From NCBI RefSeq assembly GCF_000237085.1, contig NC_016627.1:4328001-4392000 (forward strand): 64,000 nt of DNA, read 5' to 3'. The stretch's first letter is position 1. Each line of letters starts with the position of its first letter. Below, piece after piece: positions 24,807 through 32,745 of the stretch. This stretch comes from Acetivibrio clariflavus DSM 19732. Its GTDB lineage: Bacteria; Bacillota; Clostridia; Acetivibrionales; Acetivibrionaceae. The notes under the pieces were generated by a model. It was given only the letters and a program-made list of their open reading frames with translations, was not told the origin of the DNA and ran no database searches. A program made the position numbers and the translations under genes.

Positions 24807-26060
24807 TTAATCAATCTGTGTTTCCGCGTAAGGTATTTTTTCACTACCTGTTACCAAGAATACTGAATCTGCGCCAAATTGTGAAACATAGCGCTTTACA
24901 ATCACATCGCAGTATTTCGAGTCAAGCTCCATCATAAAACAAACCCGCCCGGTCTGCTGTGCCGCAATCATTGTCGTACCAGAACCACCGAACAGGTCAA
25001 GAGTTAAATCTCCAATATGGGAACTATTGAGTATTGCCTTTGCTACAAGCGATACCGGCTTCATGGTAGGGTGCTCCTCCGATACTTTAGGACGGGGTAT
25101 CTCCCAAACATCTGACTGTTTACGGTCTTTAAGCGGGCAAAGGCGTGTTCCTTCAAGCCAACCATACCAGATCGGCTCGTACTGGGTATGATAGTCTTTT
25201 CTTGATAGTACCAAGCTGTCTTTTTTCCATATAATTGTGCTCGACCAGTGATACCCTGCCTCCCGCATGACGTTCATCAAACTGCCCCATTCCTGAGCAC
25301 TCATTACCACATAGGTCATGCATCCGGCTTCAGAAACCTCTTTCATGCATTTAAAAGCGCGCAATAAAAAAGCGCCGAATTCTTCGGTGCTCATATTGTC
25401 ATTTAGAATTTGTCTTGGCTTCCAGCTTGGATGCCTGGTATCTGAACCGTAATCAACATTCCAGGGTGGGTCGGTGAAAACAAATCTCGCCTTTTGCCCA
25501 TCCATCAGCTTTTGCACATCTGAAAGCAGTGTGCTGTCACCGCACATCAGACGGTGGCTGCCAAGTACCCATATGTCGCCCTTTTTAGTGACCGGAATTT
25601 TAATCTCTGCAATTGCCTTTTCTGTATCGAAATTATCCTCTTTGACATTAGCGGTTGTTTTATCACGGAACAACTCATCAATTTCCGCAGCATCAAACCC
25701 GGTAAGAGAAACGTCAAAACCATCTTCATTTAAATCCATAAGCAGATCAGTCAAAAGCGGAATATCAAACTCGCCACTGATTTTATTCAGTGCAACATTG
25801 AGCGCCTTTTCCCGCTGTTCATCCAAATCAACTACAACACAGTCGATCTCCTTATACCCCAAAGCTGTTAGTACTTTATAACGCTGATGTCCGCCGACAA
25901 TATTCCCGGTGCGTTTATTCCATATGACCGGCTCTACATATCCAAACTCTTCAATGGATCGGCGGAGTTTCTCGTATTCAGGATCGCCCGGTTTTAAGTC
26001 CTTCCGCGGGTTATATTTCGAAGGTTTTAATTTTTCTGCTGGTATTTTCAGTATATCCAT
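24807..26060 (-). CDS. ParB-like domain fused to DNA methyltransferase (DPPW class)
   Basis: 417 residues. Residues 1-130 are a ParB/Srx-like domain (KYNPRKDLKPGDPEY, VGGHQRYKVLTALGY). Residues about 155-400 form an SAM-dependent methyltransferase of the N4/N6 group with the catalytic motif first (VFTDPPWNVDYG) and the SAM-binding FGGSGTT last, as in beta-class enzymes. DPPW suggests N6-adenine methylation. A paralogue precedes it by 5 bases. It would modify phage DNA to avoid restriction or mark packaging DNA; the recognition sequence is unknown. Confidence 0.9.
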   Translation of the reverse strand: MDILKIPAEKLKPSKYNPRKDLKPGDPEYEKLRRSIEEFGYVEPVIWNKRTGNIVGGHQRYKVLTALGYKEIDCVVVDLDEQREKALNVALNKISGEFDIPLLTDLLMDLNEDGFDVSLTGFDAAEIDELFRDKTTANVKEDNFDTEKAIAEIKIPVTKKGDIWVLGSHRLMCGDSTLLSDVQKLMDGQKARFVFTDPPWNVDYGSDTRHPSWKPRQILNDNMSTEEFGAFLLRAFKCMKEVSEAGCMTYVVMSAQEWGSLMNVMREAGYHWSSTIIWKKDSLVLSRKDYHTQYEPIWYGWLEGTRLCPLKDRKQSDVWEIPRPKVSEEHPTMKPVSLVAKAILNSSHIGDLTLDLFGGSGTTMIAAQQTGRVCFMMELDSKYCDVIVKRYVSQFGADSVFLVTGSEKIPYAETQID

Positions 26061-26065
26061 AAATC

Positions 26066-27364
26066 TTAACCCTCCAGTTTGACGGCTTTTTCGCCGGTGA
26101 ATTCCTCCCAGCGCTTAACAGCTAAATCACAGTAAACAGGGGATAACTCCATTGCGTAGCATTTACGCTCGGTCTGTTCAGCCGCAATTATAGTAGTTCC
26201 GCTACCAGAGAACGGCTCAAGCACAATACCTCCTTTGTCGCTGTGCATTTTGATGCACCGCCATGGAAGCTCCACAGGGAACATTGCAGGATGCTCCTTG
26301 TTTGCCCGTACAGTGGTCATCTCCCATATCCCAGCATAGCCCCATTTCTTGCGTTCTTCCTTTGTAAGCCTTTTCACAAATTTATAACTGTGTCCCGCAA
26401 AGGCTGAAAGCCATACATATTCCTGATCGTTATATTCCTCAACTTCTCCTTTATTGCTGAAGGCTGAAATATACTCATACTGCTGAACCGGCTTGTTTGA
26501 GACAAGATGATAAGGTCCTACACCGAAATTTTGCCCTTGTTTCTTCCAAATGCGGATCCAGATAGGGCGGTAACCGTTGTCCAAGAACATATTCACGCTG
26601 TAAACACTGGTGGGTTCAATAAACTGAGAGCCGGTGGCGTAGAGATCACCCAGGTTCCAGCAGACAATATCCGCATGCCTGCAAAGGTTTTTGATCACCG
26701 GGCGGACGGTTTCAAACCACGGCTCGATTCCGGCCTTCTCATATTCTTTGCCCACTCCGTAAGGCGGGGAAGTCACTGCCATCTGTGCGTGACACCCTTT
26801 CATCAACTTCTCAAAATCCTCATCCTTAGTAGAGTCGCCGCACATCAAGCGATGATTCCCGAGAAGCCAGATATCGCCCCGCTTCGTTACAGGCTCGCGC
26901 TGCACAATTTCCCCATGCGCTTTATCTATGTCAAAGCTGTCTTGTATCGCCTCTTTGGAGTACCATCGGTTAAGCAGTTCGTCTATTTCAGAAGCGTCAA
27001 ACCCTGTAAGCGAAACATCAAATGCACCTGCGTCCAACTCAGCCATCAGTTCAGCCAGTTTATTCTCGTCCCACTCTCCCTGAATCTTATTAAGAGCAAG
27101 ATTAAGCGCTTTTTCTCTCTGCAGGTCAAGATCTACAACGACGCAATCTATCTCTGTCTGTCCCAAGTCCAGCAAAACCTTTAAGCGTTGATGCCCGCCT
27201 ACCACATTACCTGTTTTTTGGTTCCAGATAACAGGCTCCACATAGCCAAATTCCTCTATTGACCGTTTTAGCTTTTCATATTCCTTATCGCCAGGTTTTA
27301 AATTCTTGCGTGGGTTGTATGCTGCTGGATTAAGTTTTTCAACAGATATTTTTTGTATGTTCAT
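26066..27364 (-). CDS. ParB-like domain fused to DNA methyltransferase (SPPY class)
   Basis: 432 residues. The N-terminal 130 residues closely resemble those of the next gene (YNPRKNLKPGDKEY, VGGHQRLKVLLDLG), but the methyltransferase half differs: the catalytic motif is AVTSPPYGVG and the SAM motif LEPFSGSGTT. SPPY is often found in N4-cytosine methyltransferases, so the pair may place two different marks. Start supported by AGGAG; overlaps the preceding small gene by 26 bases. Confidence 0.9.
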   Translation of the reverse strand: MNIQKISVEKLNPAAYNPRKNLKPGDKEYEKLKRSIEEFGYVEPVIWNQKTGNVVGGHQRLKVLLDLGQTEIDCVVVDLDLQREKALNLALNKIQGEWDENKLAELMAELDAGAFDVSLTGFDASEIDELLNRWYSKEAIQDSFDIDKAHGEIVQREPVTKRGDIWLLGNHRLMCGDSTKDEDFEKLMKGCHAQMAVTSPPYGVGKEYEKAGIEPWFETVRPVIKNLCRHADIVCWNLGDLYATGSQFIEPTSVYSVNMFLDNGYRPIWIRIWKKQGQNFGVGPYHLVSNKPVQQYEYISAFSNKGEVEEYNDQEYVWLSAFAGHSYKFVKRLTKEERKKWGYAGIWEMTTVRANKEHPAMFPVELPWRCIKMHSDKGGIVLEPFSGSGTTIIAAEQTERKCYAMELSPVYCDLAVKRWEEFTGEKAVKLEG

Positions 27365-27521
27365 CTTGCATTCTCCTGTTCAATATTTTCTTAAGACCCT
27401 TTTTTGCGCCCTCACAATCTCCGTTTATTACTTGTCCCCGCAGAGTCTTAAACTGCTGCTTCGTTAAATGGTCTTCATATTTTCTTAGTTCCCTAAGAAA
27501 GATTGAATTTGTTTTATGCAT
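27339..27521 (-). CDS. Small conserved phage protein after terS
   Basis: 60 residues, basic: HKTNSIFLRELRKYEDHLTK, QFKTLRGQVINGDCEGAKKG. The ATG overlaps the terS stop (TGATG) with AGGAGG upstream; an upstream extension to 27632 lies inside terS and is rejected. The sequence is helical with many Lys/Arg. Function unknown; its position suggests a packaging role or a DNA-binding accessory. Confidence 0.72.
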   Translation of the reverse strand: MHKTNSIFLRELRKYEDHLTKQQFKTLRGQVINGDCEGAKKGLKKILNRRMQDEHTKNIC

Positions 27522-28072
27522 CAGCCACCCCTCCTGGCTGTCAATAGTTTTTCCATCACATCGTCGTGGGGAGTGGCCCCCTTGTATTCGGTAGCACAGT
27601 TTTCCCGCACGACTTGATAAATTTGATACCACAGGTTATTGGCCTGTTTCATGAAGCTTTGACTCATAGCCACATAAGGTGACGGGATGGCATTGCCAGT
27701 TGTCGGATGCTTAGCAAGAAAGCCAAATTCAGTGATACATTCCTCGCACTGGATCCACCGCGCCACACTCTGGGCATATTGCTCTATAAGCTGCGCAGGT
27801 ATAAGATGAACACACCTGCGTTCCTTAAGCCACTGCCATGTTTTTTCGTATATTTCCACCGCCAATGTTGTTTTGCCGTTCTTCTGCTTTGCGGCAAGAT
27901 AATCCCTCGGTGGCGGCATGCTCTCTCCTTCCAGTTCCGCAACATCCGTAAACTCCATTACCATGAGCTTTCGTCTGCCGGGGTTTCCTTCCAAAATCTT
28001 ATCCGCCAGAGGCTTTTTCTTCTGTCCTGCACCAATACGTGCCCCGCCGCGGTTGGTACCGTCCTTTGCCAT
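27521..28072 (-). CDS. terS: Terminase small subunit, P27 family
   Basis: 183 residues from the ATG at 28072 (GAGGTG upstream). The Lys/Gly-rich N-terminus (NRGGARIGAGQKKKPLADKIL, EGNPGRRKL), then MPPPRDYL, YEKTWQWLKERRCVHLIPA, QYAQSVARWIQCEE, HPTTGNAIPSPYVAMSQSFM and ANNLWYQIYQVVREN are typical of P27-type small terminases. It recognises the packaging site, with the HNH protein encoded just upstream as a likely partner. Confidence 0.92.
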   Translation of the reverse strand: MAKDGTNRGGARIGAGQKKKPLADKILEGNPGRRKLMVMEFTDVAELEGESMPPPRDYLAAKQKNGKTTLAVEIYEKTWQWLKERRCVHLIPAQLIEQYAQSVARWIQCEECITEFGFLAKHPTTGNAIPSPYVAMSQSFMKQANNLWYQIYQVVRENCATEYKGATPHDDVMEKLLTARRGG

Positions 28073-28125
28073 ACAAATCACCTCGATTCATGTAAAAATA
28101 AACAGGGGATATACCCCGTTTGAAA

Positions 28126-28193
28126 CTGCGATTTTTCGCGCGTGACCCCCCGCCCGTTGCACAAAACTACTCCGCCAGAGATTTTGACCCCCC
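28126..28193. other. Candidate cos packaging site
   Basis: Between the HNH and terS genes are two direct copies of TGACCCCCC (28143-28151 and 28185-28193; GGGGGGTCA on the coding strand), a GCGCG block and a GGGG/CCCC hairpin near 28102-28120. In cos phages that carry an HNH nuclease next to terS the cohesive-end site is often here. The location and repeats are seen; the cos function is inferred. Confidence 0.45.
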
Positions 28194-28552
28194 TACCGTC
28201 TTGCCCATCGTTCTCCTTCGCGAGCAGTGAGCGATGAGTGACATTGTTTGCACAGGCTCATAAGGTTATTGTCTGCATTGGTTCCGCCTTTGGATAAAGG
28301 GATAATATGATGTACCTCTTCGGCTGGTGTAAGCCTTCCGTACTTTTGGCACTCCTCGCAAAGCGGATGCTCTGAGATATATCTGTCCCTGATGCGTTTC
28401 CATCTCCGGCCATAGCGTTTTCTTGTTTGGGGATCTCGTTCGTATTTGTTGTAATAAGCATCCACTTGCCTTTGATGCATGTCACAGTACCTTCCGTCCG
28501 TCAGTTCAGGACAGCCAGGAAAGGAGCAAGTCCTTTTTGGTTTTCTTGGCAT
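28193..28552 (-). CDS. HNH endonuclease (terminase-associated type)
   Basis: 119 residues. Zinc-binding Cys pairs (CSFPGC; CDMHQRQ) flank an arginine-rich segment, then CEECQKYGRLTPAEEVHHIIPLSKGGTN with the catalytic HH, NNLMSLCKQCHS, the second Cys pair. This is the compact HNH type encoded beside terS and required with terminase for cos cleavage in several phages. GGAGG precedes the ATG, and the gene has its own upstream control unit (28574-28677). Confidence 0.94.
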   Translation of the reverse strand: MPRKPKRTCSFPGCPELTDGRYCDMHQRQVDAYYNKYERDPQTRKRYGRRWKRIRDRYISEHPLCEECQKYGRLTPAEEVHHIIPLSKGGTNADNNLMSLCKQCHSSLTAREGERWARR

Positions 28553-28573
28553 CTGGCCACCTCCTTTACACGT

Positions 28574-28610
28574 ATAAAAAAGCCCTCACAGGTTCATCCC
28601 ATGAAGGCTT
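28574..28610 (-). terminator. Leader terminator upstream of HNH gene
   Basis: On the minus strand AAGCCTTCA pairs with TGAGGGCTT (one G-U), with a loop of about 13 bases, followed by TTTTTATACG. It lies 22 bases downstream of the TATAAT at 28633-28638 and before the HNH start. Confidence 0.75.
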
Positions 28611-28632
28611 ATCCATAACTTTTCACAATACC

Positions 28633-28677
28633 ATTATATTTGGTTTTTTACTGAATTTCATCTCATAAAAATCTCAT
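28633..28677 (-). promoter_or_regulatory. Late promoter unit, copy A
   Basis: The 19-base box ATGAGATTTTTATGAGATG (28659-28677; itself a direct repeat of ATGAGAT) is followed after exactly 20 bases by TATAAT (28633-28638) and GGTATTGTGAAAA. No -35 hexamer is evident, suggesting activator-dependent initiation. Copy B at 28994-29038 has the identical box and spacing. Confidence 0.65.
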
Positions 28678-28685
28678 CTGGAATA

Positions 28686-28916
28686 CTAAACAGAACATTT
28701 ACTTTTTGCCCATGGCATCTTACCGTTATAATACTTATCGGAGATATACCGCTGCATATCGGGTGGTAAAGCTGCAAGCAAAAGATAAGCCTTTTTTCTA
28801 TCTTCCTCTAACTCTTGGGTGCTTTTATAGAAGGAACATTTATCTTGCTGACACTTGTGTACAGTCAGGATATTGCAGCCATTCCTTCCGTTACTGCCAA
28901 AACAATTATCGTACAT
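28686..28916 (-). CDS. Small Cys-rich conserved phage protein
   Basis: 76 residues. The N-terminus is cysteine-rich (CFGSNGRNGCNILTVHKC, CSFYKS), suggesting metal binding; the middle is helical (ELEEDRKKAYLLLAALPPDM) and the end is basic. AGGAG lies before the ATG. It lies between the two duplicated promoter-terminator units, just upstream of the HNH gene. It is not recognised as a named family. Confidence 0.72.
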   Translation of the reverse strand: MYDNCFGSNGRNGCNILTVHKCQQDKCSFYKSTQELEEDRKKAYLLLAALPPDMQRYISDKYYNGKMPWAKSKCSV

Positions 28917-28941
28917 CTTTCCTCACTCCTGTTTTATGGCA

Positions 28942-28963
28942 TAAAAAAAGCCCCGAAGGGCTT
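28942..28963 (-). terminator. Strong leader terminator (UUCG loop)
   Basis: AAGCCC-TTCG-GGGCTT on the minus strand followed by TTTTTTTATG; a textbook intrinsic terminator with a stable tetraloop. It lies about 30 bases downstream of the TATAAT of copy B and before the 76-residue ORF. Confidence 0.9.
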
Positions 28964-28993
28964 ATGAATTTTTATGTCATTTTCCACGATATC

Positions 28994-29038
28994 ATTATAT
29001 ATGGGATACCTGTGTTTTACATCTCATAAAAATCTCAT
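28994..29038 (-). promoter_or_regulatory. Late promoter unit, copy B
   Basis: An identical 19-base box (29020-29038), 20-base spacer, TATAAT (28994-28999), then GATATCGTGGAAAA, which resembles the sequence after TATAAT in copy A. It starts 2 bases after the stop of the ArpU/DUF1492-like regulator gene, whose product is the obvious candidate activator. Confidence 0.65.
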
Positions 29039-29040
29039 TT

Positions 29041-29496
29041 CTACTTCCCGTATAAAAGCAGTGCCAGATGATTAAGCGCCTTGTCCTTCCTGCGGTACAC
29101 CTGTGCTCTTTCAAGAAACAGCTTCTCTCCGATGTTTGCTACAGCTTCTGTCTTGCTCACATCATTAACGAAAAATTCTGTCAGTATAAACTGTTCTTCC
29201 TCCGACAGGGCTTCCCAAGCAGGCTTGAACCACTCCATATATTCTAATGCCCGTCTGTAACGTTCTTTCAACACATCAATCTCGTCAAGGCAAGCAGCAA
29301 GGCGTTCTTCACCGCTTTTGGGATTGTGTTTGCCCGGAACTCCGGTAATCTTTGCACTATGAGGGCTTGTCATACGGGTTTCAACTTCATATATATCCTC
29401 ATCACTGTGTTCGATAATGTACTGCATGCTGCTGTAATCTTTTAAAGCTTCAACAGCAGCCGCTTTTTTATCTAAATACTGCCATGCAATCAGCAT
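29041..29496 (-). CDS. ArpU/DUF1492-like late transcription regulator
   Basis: 151 residues from the ATG at 29496 (GGAGGTG upstream; longer frame rejected). AWQYLDKKAAAVEALKDYSS and ETRMTSPHSAKITGVPGKHN precede a coiled segment and a sigma-region-4-like helix-turn-helix (ALSEEEQFILTEFF ... KTEAVANIGEKLFLERAQVY RRKDKALNHLA region). Such proteins activate the late operons of Gram-positive phages. It sits at the junction of early and late genes, directly before two copies of the probable target site. Confidence 0.82.
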   Translation of the reverse strand: MLIAWQYLDKKAAAVEALKDYSSMQYIIEHSDEDIYEVETRMTSPHSAKITGVPGKHNPKSGEERLAACLDEIDVLKERYRRALEYMEWFKPAWEALSEEEQFILTEFFVNDVSKTEAVANIGEKLFLERAQVYRRKDKALNHLALLLYGK

Positions 29497-29587
29497 ATCG
29501 CACCTCCAAAAAATCAAGATAAAAAACCTTGATCTTTGAAGCAGTGTGCTTTTTTGCGTTGCTTTGCAGTGCTTGTTTCCTTGTTCG

Positions 29588-29890
29588 TTATGTCTTCGTT
29601 CTTTGCAGAAGGTCATACTTTTCCAGAATAACCTTCACCTCATCTACCAAATGGACAACCGCTGCCACTCCTCCGGCATTGAGGATTTTCCTTATAGTTG
29701 CTTCCTGCAGTTTTGTTGTCTTTCCCGATGGGGTTTTTACTTCAAAAGCTATAAACCGTCCATTTACACAGGCAATAATGTCTGGTATCCCCGCTGTCCC
29801 GTACATACCACCATGTTCCTTCCAACAGAAACACCCCGGTACTGTCTTTAAGTACCGCAGTACTTTAGTCACAATACTTCTTTCAGACAT
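29588..29890 (-). CDS. VRR-NUC domain nuclease
   Basis: 100 residues, a stand-alone VRR-NUC (PD-(D/E)xK superfamily) domain: GGMYGTAGIPDIIACVNGRF and IAFEVKTPSGKTTKLQ contain the acidic and lysine active-site residues, and AGGVAAVVHLVDEV the terminal core. GGAGG precedes the ATG. In phages such proteins are thought to resolve or trim replication or recombination intermediates. It follows the prim-pol gene across a repeat-rich spacer. Confidence 0.92.
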   Translation of the reverse strand: MSERSIVTKVLRYLKTVPGCFCWKEHGGMYGTAGIPDIIACVNGRFIAFEVKTPSGKTTKLQEATIRKILNAGGVAAVVHLVDEVKVILEKYDLLQRTKT

Positions 29891-29911
29891 AACCGCTCAT
29901 CCTCCAAAAAT

Positions 29912-30179
29912 GTTACCTTTTTCCCTCTTATAACCTCGTAACGTCCAAAAAAGACATCTCATAAATCAGCTTCCCAAGCGCTTTTCAGGATTTTGTTACC
30001 TTGTTACCTCTTTTTGGGGTAGGTGTATACACAAATATTTTTATTTTTATATTTTTTAGTCTTAAAAAAGCAATGGTACTTTCGCGCGTATATATAAAGT
30101 TTAGGTAACAAAGGTAACATCGGTAACAAGTGGCTATTCACCAGCGTTTCGGGCGTTACCTTTTTGTTACCTTGTTACC
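29912..30179. repeat. GGTAAC/GTTACC iteron-like cluster
   Basis: Eight copies of GGTAAC or its complement: GGTAAC at 30104, 30113 and 30122 (9-base period), GTTACC at 30155, 30166 and 30174, plus 29912, 29995 and 30003. The first two triplets face each other across 27 bases. This fills the otherwise gene-free 299-base gap between the prim-pol and VRR-NUC genes. It could be a replication origin or a protein-binding array. Confidence 0.7.
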
Positions 30180-30189
30180 TTTTTCAATA

Positions 30190-32745
30190 CTAAAGAGGCT
30201 CAATATCTGTAATTTCAAAGCCGCTCACATCGCATCGCTCTTTCAATATCGAAAAATCAAGAGCCCACGCTTTCTTAGTTTCGTTCCCGAAACGCATCGT
30301 TTTATTGCTCTCCAGAAAAAAGTCACTTTGCCTCAATTGCTTCAGAAACTGGTTATACGGAAGACATTCACCTGTGATTGCATAATCGCGTCTGTACTTG
30401 GTATAGCGGTCATATACATCACAGAAACGAATCCCGATAACATTGCCTCCTTTATCAAAAGTGTAGTCTTGATTCGGAGCCAGTTTCATCCGGGCCATGA
30501 TTTCCAGCGTCTGTTCTACAATAGTCTTGTTATTGCTGCCGCCATCCAGCAAGTACTCCTGCACACCGTTTTGAAGATATCGAATACATGTACCTTTGTT
30601 AATGGAAAACACTTCAGACCATGTAACATTAAGGAACTCACATAGTTTGTTTACTAGGCTCAGTCCGGCATAGCAACAGGCGAGATTATTGACGATACGA
30701 GATGGAAACTCATCAGATATCTCTGACTTTGCTTCCTCATACCACTTCTCTGCCTCAGCAACCGATACTCTGAGTGCTGTATCCAGCAGGCTCCGACCGA
30801 AGCTGCCAAGCAGATCCGCTTTTACACACAGCTTATAAAATGCTTGTCTATGGCTGGCTGGTTTTAAGTCCTTCTTGCTGAATAGCAATTCTATGCTCCG
30901 TTCTCTGATGGCCGCTTCATCCGGCGATTCCTCACCAGCTACAATAATAGGCGCCAACAGTTCATAAGTAACAGCACTTTGATCCGCCCTACCGCGGACA
31001 CCTTCATGGCCGTCATATGCATCTCGAAGATGGTTGTATAAGGCATTTAGCCTTAACTTATCTATCTTTGAAGGCTTGAACTCATCCATCAACTGCGGTA
31101 TCAGATTCGATGATGCAGATTCCTTCATCAGTGTAAATGCAGTAACCTGCGTAGCCGCGCGGATTTTGCTGCACGAAAATACCGGCAGAATAACCCGCTC
31201 CAATGTATTACTTTTTCCGCTGCCTTGTTCTCCGACAAGCAATAAATGAGGAAACTTGATGCCTGATTTTTTAAGATGCGGTTTGATAAAGCACCCGGCC
31301 ACCCAGGCCATTACTGATACCGTTTTTATGGGCTCGTTATAGCTGAGGAGCCATTCACCAAGCATAATAAGCTGTTTCTTTGTCAATGGCTCAAAGGTTA
31401 GGATATCGGTTGTTATGCTTTTATACTTATCAAGCTGCACGATATCTTCAATCATGTTGCCTCCGGCTTCAATGGCACCATCCGTTGAAACATATACCAT
31501 CCGCCCGCCATGCTCATAAATCCCAAGAGCCTTGACCCCTGTTTTCCTTACCCACTCCATTTCGGATATATAACCTTTCAGCAGTTCCAAATCTCCTTCT
31601 GAGCCAAAATAGCCTAAGGATATCGTCCGGCGGTTCAAGATATTTTTAAATTTTTGGATGTTATTGAAGTCGGTAGTCATAAATGTCTGGCGGTATATTT
31701 CATCACGAATTGTAATAAGATCAGCAGTCATCTGCGTTTCATCTTCTGATACAATCATCTCCACCGGTTGAATGATAAAATTTGTTATAGGATACACACT
31801 TTCGCCTCTGGTGCGGTAATACCTGCCCTCATGTTCAAAGATAACTGACTCGCTTTCGCGGCTGTATACGTTCTCTGTAACTTCAATGGCCTTATCCAGT
31901 GTCTCCTGCCCATATGTTGCTCCACTTGCATGATGTACCGTATCCCACTTTTCCCGGAATAACCCGGAATTTCTAAACAGCCTGTCCATCTGCTCTTTGT
32001 TTTTGCCTGACCAGAAAGCCAGCATACAGCAAAGAGCAAGGTCGGCTTCGGACTGGCTCGGATACCCTGCTTCCTGCCATTTTCCTTCCCATAGCAGATC
32101 AAATTCCTTATGGTTTTCGGCTGTCCGGGCTTTCTCCAGAATTTCTTCGTCTGTAAGCGGCTCTAGCTTAACCACCTTACGGTCTTTCTTGCTTTTTCCT
32201 CTCCGCTTTTTACTTTTGATATAATTCTCATGTATCCAGGCTAGAGCTCCATTATCTTCAGCAATGTAATCAGGAGTCCCTGGCAGTCGCTCGCCAGTCA
32301 TTGTGAAGTATCTGCTGTGGGCATACATTTCAACGCCGGTTTTAGTGTTTTTATTGCCCTTAGCAGGCATCTCCCCTTTATAGAAAATATGAAGCCCAGT
32401 TCCTGAAGGGCTGATTTCCGTATAGGACGGAAACCGCTCAAGGATATCCTTGGCGGTATCGCTTAATTCCCCAGTGTTTTTGTCGCGGCAGTGATCTATG
32501 TCTATCCCTACTAAACCTCCGCTTTTTGCGAATACAAAACCTAATCCGGTATAGAGATATTGTTCTTTTGCCGCAATCGCATCGTCAAGGGTCGACCAGT
32601 CGTTTGGGTTAGTGCTTGAGGCTTTTCTACCGGTTAAGGGATTGTAAGGGATTTTACTGTCTCTTCCGTCCTTTGTGTTTGGTTCCAGACGCCAGCAGAT
32701 CCATTGCTTCCGGTTTGCCAATTCTTTAGGGAATGAGATGCTCAC
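30190..32745 (-). CDS. Phage prim-pol/helicase replication protein
   Basis: 851 residues. Residues 1-165 are a primase-polymerase-like domain: LANRKQWICWRLE, GLGFVFAKSGGLVGIDIDHC (acidic metal-binding pair) and YTEISPSGTGLHIFYKGEMP. The C-terminal half is a P-loop helicase with Walker A in LLVGEQGSGKSNTLERV and QLMDEFKPSKIDK as the probable Walker B region. It should synthesise primers and unwind DNA at the phage origin. GTG start overlapping the upstream stop (GTGA), with GAGGAGG 9 bases before it. Confidence 0.88.
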   Translation of the reverse strand: MSISFPKELANRKQWICWRLEPNTKDGRDSKIPYNPLTGRKASSTNPNDWSTLDDAIAAKEQYLYTGLGFVFAKSGGLVGIDIDHCRDKNTGELSDTAKDILERFPSYTEISPSGTGLHIFYKGEMPAKGNKNTKTGVEMYAHSRYFTMTGERLPGTPDYIAEDNGALAWIHENYIKSKKRRGKSKKDRKVVKLEPLTDEEILEKARTAENHKEFDLLWEGKWQEAGYPSQSEADLALCCMLAFWSGKNKEQMDRLFRNSGLFREKWDTVHHASGATYGQETLDKAIEVTENVYSRESESVIFEHEGRYYRTRGESVYPITNFIIQPVEMIVSEDETQMTADLITIRDEIYRQTFMTTDFNNIQKFKNILNRRTISLGYFGSEGDLELLKGYISEMEWVRKTGVKALGIYEHGGRMVYVSTDGAIEAGGNMIEDIVQLDKYKSITTDILTFEPLTKKQLIMLGEWLLSYNEPIKTVSVMAWVAGCFIKPHLKKSGIKFPHLLLVGEQGSGKSNTLERVILPVFSCSKIRAATQVTAFTLMKESASSNLIPQLMDEFKPSKIDKLRLNALYNHLRDAYDGHEGVRGRADQSAVTYELLAPIIVAGEESPDEAAIRERSIELLFSKKDLKPASHRQAFYKLCVKADLLGSFGRSLLDTALRVSVAEAEKWYEEAKSEISDEFPSRIVNNLACCYAGLSLVNKLCEFLNVTWSEVFSINKGTCIRYLQNGVQEYLLDGGSNNKTIVEQTLEIMARMKLAPNQDYTFDKGGNVIGIRFCDVYDRYTKYRRDYAITGECLPYNQFLKQLRQSDFFLESNKTMRFGNETKKAWALDFSILKERCDVSGFEITDIEPL

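Noticed and set aside
27521-27632. Upstream extension of the small gene after terS
   Set aside because: It lies wholly inside terS in another frame, while the ATG at 27521 has a good site and TGATG coupling.
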